A DNA stretch of 64,000 nucleotides from SG-bin7 sp964498095 (GTDB lineage Bacteria > Bdellovibrionota > Bdellovibrionia > Bdellovibrionales > SG-bin7). Shown here piece by piece: positions 1-8,042 of the stretch. The stretch's first letter is position 1; the number at the start of each line of letters is the position of its first letter. The DNA is taken from the NCBI GenBank assembly GCA_964498095.1, contig CAZCFY010000007.1, positions 1 to 64,000 on the forward strand, given 5' to 3'. The position numbers were made by a program, and so were the translations under genes. The notes below the pieces were generated by a model. The model saw only the letters and a list, made by a program, of their open reading frames with translations, did not search any database and had not been told where the DNA came from.

Positions 1-17
1 TGAAGTTTCCCGAAAAG

Positions 18-248
18 TCAAACTGGCGAGTTAACCCTGCCGGCGCCTAGCGTACCGCTAATTGTGGAAAATGCGCTGGTTGTACAACGATAAAACTTTT
101 GAACCGGAGCCGGTGCCGCTGAGCCCTCGCAGGAAATGCGATAAGTGCCCATAAGCACGGATTCACCAGTTTTTAATTCGACATTGTCAACGGCACCAGA
201 AATCGCCGCGGAAAAAACAACAGCCAATACACAAAATCCTTTGAACAT
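18..248 (-). CDS. small secreted protein, unknown function
   Basis: Encodes about 76 residues beginning MFKGFCVLAVVFSAAISGAV, a clear Sec signal peptide, so the mature protein would be an exported peptide of roughly 55 residues with two cysteines (SCEG and YRCT) that could form a disulfide. An upstream ATG exists at 275, but a GGAGG five bases before the ATG at 248 decides for the shorter form. No family recognised. It is divergent from nothing nearby; the next gene (381-986) is on the same strand upstream. Confidence 0.6.
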   Translation of the reverse strand: MFKGFCVLAVVFSAAISGAVDNVELKTGESVLMGTYRISCEGSAAPAPVQKFYRCTTSAFSTISGTLGAGRVNSPV

Positions 249-380
249 ACGTACCTCCGGCGCGGTTGACTTCAACTTACGTGCCAGAGTCTAAATCGCC
301 CTAGATTTTCCTGCCGCACCTCTTGGGACGCTCTGAGGCACAAACCATAAATAATTTTCAAATCGGCAAGAGAGACGACG

Positions 381-986
381 TTAAAGGTCCAAAAGACTTA
401 ATTGTTTGGGGCTCGGGATAATTTGCGGAAAGCGGTATTCCGGGCGGCCCATAAGGGCTAGAATATTTTCGACGGAGACATTAGCACCTATTTTTTCAAG
501 GATCTTTACAAATAATTTACCGCAATAAGCGGCATCCGCTTCGGCACGATGAAAGTGTGACTTTTCTATATTCAAATGATTAATCAAAGTTTCCAATTTA
601 TAATTTAAGAGGCCGGGAAAAACTTTACGGGCCACTGGCAAGGTATCTAAAACCATTCCCCTTGGCGCTGGCGCTTCATGTATTTTTATATCGGAAGTTA
701 AAAACTGCGAATCAAAGGGCGAATTATGTGCGACCAGTGGTAGATCCCCACAAAACTCCGCAAACGATGGTAAAACTTTATTGATAGTTGGCTTATCGGC
801 GACCATGTCATCGGTAATACCGTTTACGCGGCTAGCGCCAACGGGAATCGGCATTAGTGGGTTTACCAGGGTGGAAAAACGCGCGACGGGCTGTCCTTGA
901 TCAAAAACCACTCCGCCAATCTCTACGATGCGGTCCACTCCAGCAACAGTACCGGTAGTTTCGATGTCAAAGGCGACGAATTTCAT
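381..986 (-). CDS. DEDDh 3'-5' exonuclease (DNA polymerase III epsilon/PolC exonuclease-like)
   Basis: A 201-residue RNase T/DnaQ-fold exonuclease. The ExoI motif FDIETTG gives D7 and E9, the ExoII region HNSPFD gives D92, and the ExoIII motif HRAEAD gives H146 and D151, so all DEDDh metal ligands and the general base are present. The C-terminal tail ends QLSLLDL, which resembles a beta-clamp binding peptide; this is inference. By family it would remove 3' nucleotides in proofreading or repair. There is no polymerase or UvrC fusion, so it is a stand-alone enzyme. It is divergent from the ferredoxin gene starting about 40 bases away. Confidence 0.88.
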   Translation of the reverse strand: MKFVAFDIETTGTVAGVDRIVEIGGVVFDQGQPVARFSTLVNPLMPIPVGASRVNGITDDMVADKPTINKVLPSFAEFCGDLPLVAHNSPFDSQFLTSDIKIHEAPAPRGMVLDTLPVARKVFPGLLNYKLETLINHLNIEKSHFHRAEADAAYCGKLFVKILEKIGANVSVENILALMGRPEYRFPQIIPSPKQLSLLDL

Positions 987-1026
987 ATCAAAAACCTATC
1001 CAAATTTGGTATATCTTTCAAGAACA

Positions 1027-1356
1027 GTGAGTAATACAAAACACCAATCTCAGGGTCACGTAAAAATTTTGCCCGCCGGAATTGAATTAGAAATTCAGGG
1101 TGAAAGCTGCCTATTACATTTACTTGTTAAAAACAAAATTGAAATTTCACATATTTGCGGAGGTTTTGCCAGCTGTGGAACCTGCCGGGTTCAAATAGAA
1201 AGCAACTTAAATGACTTACCGCCCCGGGATGGTTTAGAGCTTGAAATGGCCGACGATAGGGGCTTTGCGCCAGCGGAAAGACTTTCATGTCAGCTTTGCC
1301 CCTATCCGGGACTTGTAGTAAGCATACCCAAAAATAAAAAAGGTTCTAATAAGTGA
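1027..1356 (+). CDS. 2Fe-2S ferredoxin
   Basis: A plant-type ferredoxin of about 109 residues. The cluster ligands are visible as CGGFASCGTC (C-x5-C-x2-C) followed about 40 residues later by CQLC. The frame is open back to 928, but that would overlap the start of the divergent exonuclease gene; GTG at 1027 is the most plausible start, although its ribosome site is weak. It probably serves as a small electron carrier. Its stop overlaps the start of the next gene by 4 bases (GTGA), so the two are likely translationally coupled and may share a function. Confidence 0.82.
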   Translation: MSNTKHQSQGHVKILPAGIELEIQGESCLLHLLVKNKIEISHICGGFASCGTCRVQIESNLNDLPPRDGLELEMADDRGFAPAERLSCQLCPYPGLVVSIPKNKKGSNK

Positions 1357-1988
1357 CGCTATTTCAATTACTCGATGTAACTGCCGAAGAACGTGATAAC
1401 TCCTGGGAAACAAAATTTCTGGATGCTTTCGTAAACGCCAAGGTAGAAATTTTATCCGAAGACCCCCAACCAGGACCGGATGGCTTTCCCTATTTGTTTG
1501 TTAGAACTTCAGAGCAAGGCACCGAACCTGTCGTAAAAGTAGTCGACTGGCTCGCAACCCGCGGTATTGGGCTTGCGGTAAACCCGCAGAATGATAACCC
1601 TGATTATGTTTTTACCTATGGAATGCTTTGGAATTTTAAAGAGCGGCAGCGTTTTATCCAACCCATTGCGCATACCCGTTCCACGCACATGGAAATCCCC
1701 AATGGCAAAAAGCTTTTTTACGGTAATTTGTCAGACGAGTTTTTTCCGCCCTATGCCCGTAAACTTTTACGCGAATTTTTAAATCAGCAAGGAGTTCTGC
1801 ACCCCAAGGTGCTGGCGATTACTACCGACCAAAAAGAATTTGATATTTGCTTTTCCCTAAACGCACTGGGAATGCCAGAAGCCCACGAGCATCAAGGCAT
1901 CGCTGAAGCAATTGGCTGGTTTTTTCCGTTTAATACTTCGATTGTTTTAATCGAAGAAAAGAACTTACCGGATTTTTACGCGGTTTAG
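1353..1988 (+). CDS. conserved-looking cytosolic protein of unknown function, coupled to ferredoxin
   Basis: A 211-residue protein with no signal peptide or membrane segment, starting at GTG inside the stop of the ferredoxin gene. It is rich in aromatic residues (for example FFPPYARKLLREFL and IGWFFPFNTS) and has no motif I recognise. The 4-base overlap suggests co-translation with the 2Fe-2S ferredoxin, so a redox partner or assembly role is possible but unproven. Its end overlaps the end of the convergent PilZ gene by 4 bases. Confidence 0.75.
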   Translation: MTLFQLLDVTAEERDNSWETKFLDAFVNAKVEILSEDPQPGPDGFPYLFVRTSEQGTEPVVKVVDWLATRGIGLAVNPQNDNPDYVFTYGMLWNFKERQRFIQPIAHTRSTHMEIPNGKKLFYGNLSDEFFPPYARKLLREFLNQQGVLHPKVLAITTDQKEFDICFSLNALGMPEAHEHQGIAEAIGWFFPFNTSIVLIEEKNLPDFYAV

Positions 1989-2404
1989 TGATCCTGCCAC
2001 TCGTCATCGGGCTGATCGGGCATTTCATCCGGCGTGGGCAGTAAATCCAAAAGACACTCCCGCCAATAATCGGGAGCATCAGCGCTAAAGTCGATGCCGA
2101 TTTCAAAAATTCCGCGACCAATCATTTTAGTGCGCTTAATTGTGCCGCTTAATTCCAAATTCATTTCATTAATTTCTAACATTATTTTTTCGCCGACCAA
2201 GCAATCAATGTTTAGATTGCCCCGCAAATTTTTAGGTACTAAATCACGCCGGCTAACTCTTAGCTTAAATCCCGTAGTCGAAGCATCAACTATGTTTCCA
2301 GAGCGGGCTAAAACTGCCAACGGTTCCAACGTAATTAAATTTGAAAAATGCAGAGCGCCCAGTTGTTTACGGTTTGATAATCGAGCTTGTTTGTTTGATT
2401 TCAT
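1985..2404 (-). CDS. PilZ domain protein
   Basis: About 139 residues. The second PilZ signature [D/N]xSxxG is visible as NIVDASTTG near residue 40, followed by a beta-barrel pattern up to about residue 120 and an acidic tail (DEMPDQPDDEW). The first signature RxxxR is degenerate (RKQLG), so cyclic di-GMP binding is uncertain. ATG at 2404 is preferred over GTG at 2413 because GGTGG sits five bases upstream. PilZ proteins usually tie c-di-GMP to motility or surface behaviour; several are known in Bdellovibrio. Convergent with and overlapping the preceding gene. Confidence 0.7.
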   Translation of the reverse strand: MKSNKQARLSNRKQLGALHFSNLITLEPLAVLARSGNIVDASTTGFKLRVSRRDLVPKNLRGNLNIDCLVGEKIMLEINEMNLELSGTIKRTKMIGRGIFEIGIDFSADAPDYWRECLLDLLPTPDEMPDQPDDEWQDH

Positions 2405-2551
2405 AACTTCCACCTTAATTCTAACTTACTAAGTACTTGTCGGAAGACCTGGACTAAAGTTTAAGGCGCGGCGCGAAAATAACACAATTTTCACAAATGT
2501 TACCGTCTCATTCTGAGAAACCGACTAATTTCTATGAAAGTGCAGGCTTCG

Positions 2552-2580
2552 TTGACACTCTCTGCAGACTGAATTGTGAT
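2552..2580 (+). promoter_or_regulatory. sigma70-type promoter of the secreted basic protein gene
   Basis: TTGACA at 2552-2557, a 17-base spacer, then TGTGAT at 2575-2580, a 4/6 match to the -10 consensus. The -10 overlaps the upstream GTG at 2576, which argues that translation starts at 2603 instead. Confidence 0.5.
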
Positions 2581-2602
2581 TAAAAAACAAAAGGAGACAA
2601 CC

Positions 2603-3079
2603 GTGATTAAATTCTTAACTTTTTTTTCGATCTTTGCCCAATTCTTTGTAACAACAGCGAATGCCGAAGAGTCCTTAAATCAATGCGCGCGCGGCTTTTG
2701 CGATGGCGACCCGGTATTTGTGCTTGCACCTCCAATGCCTGGAAGTATTCGCAATATTAATCCCCGTAATAATAGTGTTGCCGTCGAGTATTTTGACTCC
2801 AACACTCGCCGCAGCCGTGTGGTGATCATGAACATAAACGACATGGACTATAATTTGCGTAGCCGCCGCGGCTGCACTCCCGGCCGAACCGATCAGTATT
2901 TTTGCGTGAGCGAACAAGTTTGGGTTTCTGGCAGTAATTCTTATGGAGTTGTTGAAGGTGTGTCGACCGCTTTTGATGCTGTCGTAGTGCGAAGAGATTA
3001 TGACCGTTATCCCGAGCAGTACTGGTCAGGCCCAACACGCGGAAATATTTTTAAAATTCAAAACCGCCGCCGCCGCTAA
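2603..3079 (+). CDS. secreted basic protein, unknown function
   Basis: About 158 residues starting at GTG 2603, placed by AAGGAG six bases upstream. The N-terminus MIKFLTFFSIFAQFFVTTANA is a signal peptide cut after ANA. The mature part has four cysteines (CARGFC, GCTPG, YFCVS), compatible with two disulfides, and ends in a run of arginines (NRRRR). Residues 40-85 and 100-125 look like two short beta-rich repeats (GSIRNINPRNNSVAVEY; SYGVVEG). No family recognised. Overlaps the end of the convergent transferase gene by 4 bases. Confidence 0.72.
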   Translation: MIKFLTFFSIFAQFFVTTANAEESLNQCARGFCDGDPVFVLAPPMPGSIRNINPRNNSVAVEYFDSNTRRSRVVIMNINDMDYNLRSRRGCTPGRTDQYFCVSEQVWVSGSNSYGVVEGVSTAFDAVVVRRDYDRYPEQYWSGPTRGNIFKIQNRRRR

Positions 3080-3582
3080 ACCCAGGCGACAGCGAGGGTA
3101 TATTCTTTCTCGCGCCAAACCCTTCCCTGGCCGCCGGCAAATTCAAAGTCGGCGGCATCACAGCCATCTTCTTCCCACTTTAAAATTTCAATCTCCGAAA
3201 TTACGGCCGGCGCTTTACCTAAAGTACTAAGCAATTTATAGGTGGCCTCTTTAGCACCCCAATAGAAATCAGGAGCTGGATAATTTTCGTTGGACTTGGC
3301 TATTCGCTGCGCTACTTTTTCGGAAATCCGGTCCGTTGATTCAATATCAAAACCAACCGCCTTAACTCCATTGCCGATGAGGTAACCGCCGATATCTTCA
3401 GTATGAGATATCGAAATTCCCAGATCCTCACATTTTGGCAGCGCTGCCAAATTCAAAATCTCTTGATCAATGACTTTAAATCCATCGGACTTTAAGTCTT
3501 TTAGTAAGCTCTCTCTTAGGAGCTGGCGGTTATTAGTGTTTTTCGCGCCAAAATGGCCTGAGAGTTTTAACTTTAGTTCCAT
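3076..3582 (-). CDS. 4'-phosphopantetheinyl transferase superfamily protein
   Basis: 168 residues. The two family signatures are present: VGFDIE (Mg2+ ligands D and E) near residue 78 and WGAKEATYK near residue 108, with an upstream ISISHTED histidine motif. Such enzymes move the phosphopantetheine arm of CoA onto acyl carrier proteins. The length is between AcpS (about 125) and Sfp (about 225); it may be the holo-ACP synthase of this organism. It is last in the run dnaX-ybaB-recR-mglA-nadA and overlaps nadA by 10 bases. Confidence 0.8.
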   Translation of the reverse strand: MELKLKLSGHFGAKNTNNRQLLRESLLKDLKSDGFKVIDQEILNLAALPKCEDLGISISHTEDIGGYLIGNGVKAVGFDIESTDRISEKVAQRIAKSNENYPAPDFYWGAKEATYKLLSTLGKAPAVISEIEILKWEEDGCDAADFEFAGGQGRVWREKEYTLAVAWV

Positions 3583-4511
3583 ACAGATTTTCCTTGCGTG
3601 ATATCCATCATTCTTTGCAGTGGCAAACGGGCCCGTTCCATGATTTGAGGATCCACTTTTATTTCGGGAGTCAGCGTTTCTAGTGACTGCTTAATCTTTT
3701 CAAGAGTATTTAACTTCATATAGGGACACTGATTGCACGCACAACTGCCCTCGGCGGGCGCTTGAATCAAAGTCACGTCGGGCCGCAGCTTTTGCATTTG
3801 ATGAAAGATTCCATGCTCAGTGGCCACGATAAACTTCTTTTTTAATTTATTTTCTTTCACTTCCTGTATAAGACGCGAAGTGGATCCGATAATGTCTGAT
3901 TGCGCTAAAATCGCCTCATCGCATTCGGGATGAGCTAGAACCCAAGCATCGGGGTGTTCCTTACGTAATAAGAAAAGTTTTTTAGCGGAAAATAAAACGT
4001 GAACTTCGCAAGCGCCAGGCCAAATTTCCATAGGCCGATTTAATTTTTTAGCTAAGTAATTTCCCAAATGCCTGTCGGGCCCAAATAAGATTCCCTTATC
4101 CTTTGGGATAGAGTTGATAATTTTCTCGGCGTTTGAACTCGTGCAGATAACATCGGTGACGGATTTAACTTTAATGCTGCTATTTACATATGTTACCGAA
4201 ATATGATTCGGGAAACGCTCACGCCAAGCCTTGTATTTCTCAAAGGGTGAGCCCTCAACCAGCGAGCAGCCGGCATTTAGATCCGGGGCTAAAACAATTT
4301 TTTCTGGCGACAAAAGCTTTACACTTTCCGCCATAAATACAACACCGGCCAAGACAATGACTTTGGCATTACTTTTTTGACCTTCTTGCGCTAGCTGCAA
4401 ACTATCGCCCACGAAGTCCGCGATATCTTGAATTTCGCCGTCTTCATAGTAGTGCGCGAGCACTAAAGCATTACGCTCTTTCTTTAATTCTCGAATTTCT
4501 TGCTCAATCAA
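3573..4511 (-). CDS. nadA: quinolinate synthase NadA
   Basis: Condenses iminoaspartate with dihydroxyacetone phosphate to quinolinate in NAD synthesis, using a [4Fe-4S] cluster. The three cluster cysteines lie in DLNAGCSLVEG, WPGACEVHVLF and CACNQCPYM; HYYED and TYVNSS are typical. The open frame extends to 4607 inside mglA, but NadA homology begins at LIEQEIREL, which starts with TTG at 4511, right after the mglA stop (4513-4515) and downstream of GGCGGAG. This gives about 312 residues, the usual length. nadB and nadC are not in the window. Confidence 0.95.
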   Translation of the reverse strand: MIEQEIRELKKERNALVLAHYYEDGEIQDIADFVGDSLQLAQEGQKSNAKVIVLAGVVFMAESVKLLSPEKIVLAPDLNAGCSLVEGSPFEKYKAWRERFPNHISVTYVNSSIKVKSVTDVICTSSNAEKIINSIPKDKGILFGPDRHLGNYLAKKLNRPMEIWPGACEVHVLFSAKKLFLLRKEHPDAWVLAHPECDEAILAQSDIIGSTSRLIQEVKENKLKKKFIVATEHGIFHQMQKLRPDVTLIQAPAEGSCACNQCPYMKLNTLEKIKQSLETLTPEIKVDPQIMERARLPLQRMMDITQGKSVWN

Positions 4512-4512
4512 A

Positions 4513-5103
4513 TTAAATATCTCCGCCTTTAAGCAGAGTGATGATGGACTTTGATACGTATTTAAGACTATCAAAAACACCCACACCCTCTGAGGCTGTG
4601 GCTTCAAAATCAGGGGAGTTAAATTTATTCAAAGCAGCGCGAAGCTCAGCCACCGAACACACGTTCGGCAGATCTCTTTTATTATATTGAATGGCCAACG
4701 GAATCTCGCGGATGTCGTAACCTTGTTGGGTCAAATTTTTTTCTAAATTCGCCAGACTGTCGATGTTTTCTTGCATGCGCTCGCGTTGAGAATCAGCGAC
4801 AAACACGACCCCATCAAGCCCTTTTAGAATCATCTTACGGCTGGCATCGTAAACAACTTGTCCCGGCACGGTGTACAGATGAAACCTTGTTTTAAAGCCG
4901 CGAATCTCTCCGACGTTTACCGGTAAAAAATCAAAAAATAACGTCCGCTCAACTTCGGTGGGTAATTCATAAAGCTTTGACTTAGATGGCTCCACCGTCT
5001 TGTTGTAAACCCATTGCAAATTGGTGGTTTTTCCGCCCAGGGATGGGCCGTAATAAACTACCTTGCAGTGAATTTCTTTGGCGTTCTGATGAACAAAGGA
5101 CAT
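4513..5103 (-). CDS. mglA: MglA-family Ras-like GTPase
   Basis: 196 residues with a complete small-GTPase fold: P-loop GPSLGGKTTN near residue 19, switch II motif TVPGQ (Thr where Ras has Asp, typical of MglA), and base-recognition motif NKRD near 141. In Myxococcus and Bdellovibrio MglA sets cell polarity and controls type IV pilus and gliding functions. No mglB (roadblock GAP) gene lies next to it; instead it sits between recR and nadA with no gap, so it probably shares the dnaX-operon transcript. Confidence 0.93.
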   Translation of the reverse strand: MSFVHQNAKEIHCKVVYYGPSLGGKTTNLQWVYNKTVEPSKSKLYELPTEVERTLFFDFLPVNVGEIRGFKTRFHLYTVPGQVVYDASRKMILKGLDGVVFVADSQRERMQENIDSLANLEKNLTQQGYDIREIPLAIQYNKRDLPNVCSVAELRAALNKFNSPDFEATASEGVGVFDSLKYVSKSIITLLKGGDI

Positions 5104-5715
5104 TTATATCTCCACCCTATTTTCTAAAGCCCGGCCTAATGTTCTATGATCAATATACTCGATATCAGAGCCAATGGGAACCCCATGAGCGATGCGGGTA
5201 ATACGAATTCCCTTATCTTTTAACTTTTTCGCCAGGTAAAGCACGGTGGTATCCCCTTCAAGGTCAGTATCCAAGGCTAAAATAACCTCTTTAATGGGTT
5301 TATCGGCACCTAAGCTTTTGTCGATCTTCTCAAAAAGCTCATGAATCTTTAAATCTTGCGGAGAAATACCCTCTAAGGGCGAAATCGCCCCTTGCAATAC
5401 ATGGTAACGGCCACGAAAGACGCCAGACGACTCTACCCGCATGATGTCCATGGGTTCTTCGACCACGCAAAGTACTTGATCGTCGCGCATGGGGTCCACG
5501 CAGTAGTGACAAAGCTCATCCTCGGTTACACTAAAGCAGCCGGGACAAGTCTGCACTTTCGTTTGCACTTCTTGTAGAGCCGTTTTTAAACTTTCTGGCA
5601 AGTTATCGGGAGAGCGTAAAATAAAATAAGCCAACCGCTGGGCGGTCTTTTGACCGATGCCAGGTAAACGGCTTAACTCGTGAACCAATAAATCCAGCGA
5701 TGGAACTTTTAGCAT
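5104..5715 (-). CDS. recR: recombination mediator RecR
   Basis: 203 residues, the normal size. Helix-hairpin-helix region at the N-terminus (LSRLPGIGQKTAQRLAYF), zinc finger CPGCF...CHYC at about 56-72, and a TOPRIM domain containing CVVEEP and ILALDTDLEGD. Works with RecF/RecO to load RecA at gaps. It abuts mglA directly and follows ybaB by 4 bases, the widespread dnaX-ybaB-recR order. Confidence 0.97.
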   Translation of the reverse strand: MLKVPSLDLLVHELSRLPGIGQKTAQRLAYFILRSPDNLPESLKTALQEVQTKVQTCPGCFSVTEDELCHYCVDPMRDDQVLCVVEEPMDIMRVESSGVFRGRYHVLQGAISPLEGISPQDLKIHELFEKIDKSLGADKPIKEVILALDTDLEGDTTVLYLAKKLKDKGIRITRIAHGVPIGSDIEYIDHRTLGRALENRVEI

Positions 5716-5719
5716 GTAA

Positions 5720-6043
5720 TTAGAATAACCCAGGCATTTTTAGAGCGCCAGTGACTTTTTCCATTTCTGCCGCACTTGTTTCTTTGGCTTTCTTAATAAC
5801 CTCGTTTACCGCAGTCAGAATTAAGTCTTGAAGCATGTCTTTATCGCCCGCTTTAAAAACGTCGTCCGAAATAGTGAGGCTTAGCAGTTGGCTATCGCCT
5901 TTTATTTTTGCCGCCACAGCTCCGCCGCCAGATGTCGCCTCGTATTCTCTTTGATCTAGTTCGTCTTGCAGCTTTTTAAGCTTAGTCTGCATTTGATTAG
6001 CTTGTTTTACGAATTGCTGCATTCCTCCAGGAAAACCTTTCAT
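5720..6043 (-). CDS. ybaB: YbaB/EbfC family nucleoid-associated protein
   Basis: 107 residues, N-terminal coiled helix (MQQFVKQANQMQTKLKKLQ) with the EYEATSGGGAVAAKIKGD hairpin typical of the family. Dimeric DNA-binding protein. Its start overlaps the end of dnaX by 4 bases. Confidence 0.93.
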   Translation of the reverse strand: MKGFPGGMQQFVKQANQMQTKLKKLQDELDQREYEATSGGGAVAAKIKGDSQLLSLTISDDVFKAGDKDMLQDLILTAVNEVIKKAKETSAAEMEKVTGALKMPGLF

Positions 6044-7698
6044 CGCCGCTCCTTAATACTTTGAATTTTTGCGTTTAATTGTTTTTTCACCGATTGGACA
6101 AGGGGATTATTCTCCACCATGTCGTGAGTCGCCTTTTCTTCTTCTTTTTGAGACTTCTCTTCACTCGCTTTAAGCGATAAACCACTCGCCTGCTCTTCTA
6201 TGACAACCTCGATTTTGTAGGCTTTGCCCATAAAGGTATTTAAATAGTTGCTTACCTTTTTAAGAAAATCAGAATCCGTTAACTGTGCGTGAAGAAATTC
6301 GTGTTGTTTTGGCAAACCAATTAGAAGTTTATCGTCTTTAACTGCAAGAAAGTGCGTGTTGGCGAGTTTAGCCCCAAATAAGGCATTTAGATTCTGCAAA
6401 TTTCCAACGAATGTATTCCACTTTTGCGCATCAAAGGCACCGCCAGGGCTGGTGCGGCTCATCTTTGTCGGAGAGGTCGTTGAAGAGCTGGAACCCTGAC
6501 TAACCGATGAGGAGACATTTCGTGCGGGCATCTGTGGGGCTGGCGCGTGACTTTGTTGGCTTACCCCTGGCCCCGACCGCACCTGAGATAATATTTCTTT
6601 TAAATTTTGAATTTTTGGCGCTTCGACCATGCGGAAAAGCAGCATTTCTAAAACCAAGCGCGGGTCTTGCGCGCGAATGAGGTCATTAACCCCTTTAAAG
6701 GCCATATCAAATAACAGGTGAATATCTTCGGGCGACAAATCTTTACCAATTGTTTTAAGTTCCTGGACTTCCGCTTCGGGTAAATCCATTACCGCCGCGC
6801 CGCCGTCCATCTTTACAACGAGTAAATTGCGAATTTGTTCAAGAAGGTCTTGCGCGAATACTTTGGCGTCGGCACCTGACTGCACGATTTTTTCTACCAG
6901 TTTTAATACTCCCGCGCGATCACGCGCCACAAGGGCGTTGAGTGCGTCATTTAGCAAGGTACGTTCCGTGAGCCCCAAAACTTCCACGACTTTTTCTACG
7001 GAAATTTTTCGGTTGGAATAATTGGCGATTTGATCCAGCAAACTTTGGCTGTCGCGCATGGAGCCTTCGGACTGACGTACAATCATCCAAAGGGCGGCGG
7101 GATCTACTTTAATTTCTTCTGCATCAGCGATTTTTTGTAAATGATCCGCCACTTGTTTTAAAGAAATACGGCGAAAATCAAAACGCTGACAGCGTGACAA
7201 AATTGTTGCCGGAATTTTTTGTACCTCGGTAGTGGCCATCACAAAAATCACATGCGCCGGAGGCTCCTCTAAAGTCTTTAGAAGAGCATTAAACGCGCTG
7301 GTGGTTAACATGTGAACTTCATCGATGATATAAATCTTCCACTTACCCGAGGTGGGCATAAAGTGAACGGTATCACGCAACTCACGAATGGCGTCGACGC
7401 CATTATTACTGGCGCCGTCGATTTCGATCACATCGATGCTGGAGCCTGCAGAAATTTCTTCGCAAACGGAGCATTTATCACATGGAATAAAATTTTTGAC
7501 GTCGGGGCAGCGCAGGCTCTTCGCTAAAATTCGCGCCGTTGAAGTTTTCCCCGTTCCGCGCGGGCCGGTAAATAATAAGGCGTGCGCCAAGCGGTCTGAC
7601 TTGAGCGCATTAAGCAGCGTAGTCGAGATATGCTCTTGACCTATGAGACCCGAAAAATTTTTTGGCCGCCACTTGCGCGCGATTACTTGGTACGCCAT
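6040..7698 (-). CDS. dnaX: DNA polymerase III subunits gamma and tau
   Basis: 552-residue clamp-loader ATPase. Walker A GPRGTGKTS near residue 45, four-cysteine zinc site CPDVKNFIPCDKCSVC at about 64-79, Walker B IIDEVHML, sensor 1 (MATTE) and SRC arginine-finger motif LSRCQRFDF. Domain III follows, then a low-complexity Ser/Pro linker (around 385-420) and a tau-type C-terminal domain, so the full-length tau form is encoded. I did not identify a clear slippery frameshift site for gamma. First protein gene of the minus-strand run, just downstream of the SRP RNA. Confidence 0.96.
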   Translation of the reverse strand: MAYQVIARKWRPKNFSGLIGQEHISTTLLNALKSDRLAHALLFTGPRGTGKTSTARILAKSLRCPDVKNFIPCDKCSVCEEISAGSSIDVIEIDGASNNGVDAIRELRDTVHFMPTSGKWKIYIIDEVHMLTTSAFNALLKTLEEPPAHVIFVMATTEVQKIPATILSRCQRFDFRRISLKQVADHLQKIADAEEIKVDPAALWMIVRQSEGSMRDSQSLLDQIANYSNRKISVEKVVEVLGLTERTLLNDALNALVARDRAGVLKLVEKIVQSGADAKVFAQDLLEQIRNLLVVKMDGGAAVMDLPEAEVQELKTIGKDLSPEDIHLLFDMAFKGVNDLIRAQDPRLVLEMLLFRMVEAPKIQNLKEILSQVRSGPGVSQQSHAPAPQMPARNVSSSVSQGSSSSTTSPTKMSRTSPGGAFDAQKWNTFVGNLQNLNALFGAKLANTHFLAVKDDKLLIGLPKQHEFLHAQLTDSDFLKKVSNYLNTFMGKAYKIEVVIEEQASGLSLKASEEKSQKEEEKATHDMVENNPLVQSVKKQLNAKIQSIKERR

Positions 7699-7762
7699 CC
7701 CTCACCTACCGGATATCGCGTATACAAGCTAACTGGTATACCTGACATCCTGAAATATCGAG

Positions 7763-7858
7763 TGCCGAGCACCCCATAGCACACAGTCGAATTGCTACCG
7801 TTGCTTCCTTTCGGACCTGGCGGGATTTACAGCCCTTCTGTTGTATGGGACCCGGCTA
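7763..7858 (-). ncRNA. ffs: signal recognition particle RNA, small bacterial type (4.5S)
   Basis: On the minus strand the conserved domain IV core CAGGTCCGAAAGGAAGCAAC is present, with a GAAA tetraloop in place of the common GGAA. The ends pair: GCCGGGTCCCATA at the 5' side with TATGGGGTGCTCGGC at the 3' side. Size (about 96 nt) and position immediately upstream of dnaX match many bacteria. The exact ends are estimated from the pairing. Confidence 0.93.
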
Positions 7859-7987
7859 CGGTAACCTACCGAAATCCATTGGGAGATGCAAGGCGTAAAG
7901 CCAGCCGCTTACGCACTGCCAGTGCGAAAAAAATAGTCGTTTTTTTTAGGTCAGTAAACCCAATAAGTTAGGTTATTAAATGCTGCT

Positions 7988-8017
7988 TTGACGTGCCTAT
8001 TTTACGCTGAATATAAT
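7988..8017 (+). promoter_or_regulatory. strong sigma70-type promoter of the large secreted protein gene
   Basis: TTGACG at 7988-7993, 18-base spacer, TATAAT at 8012-8017. It is followed by AGGGGG seven bases before the ATG at 8043. Upstream, CGCACT-GCC-AGTGCG (7912-7926) next to A and T runs forms a hairpin that may separate this promoter from the divergent ffs gene. Confidence 0.6.
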
Positions 8018-8042
8018 TTACTTTTTAGCATCAGGGGGCTCA

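Noticed and set aside
928..1026. N-terminal extension of the ferredoxin gene
   Set aside because: It would overlap the start of the divergent exonuclease gene, and ferredoxin homology begins later; GTG 1027 fits better.
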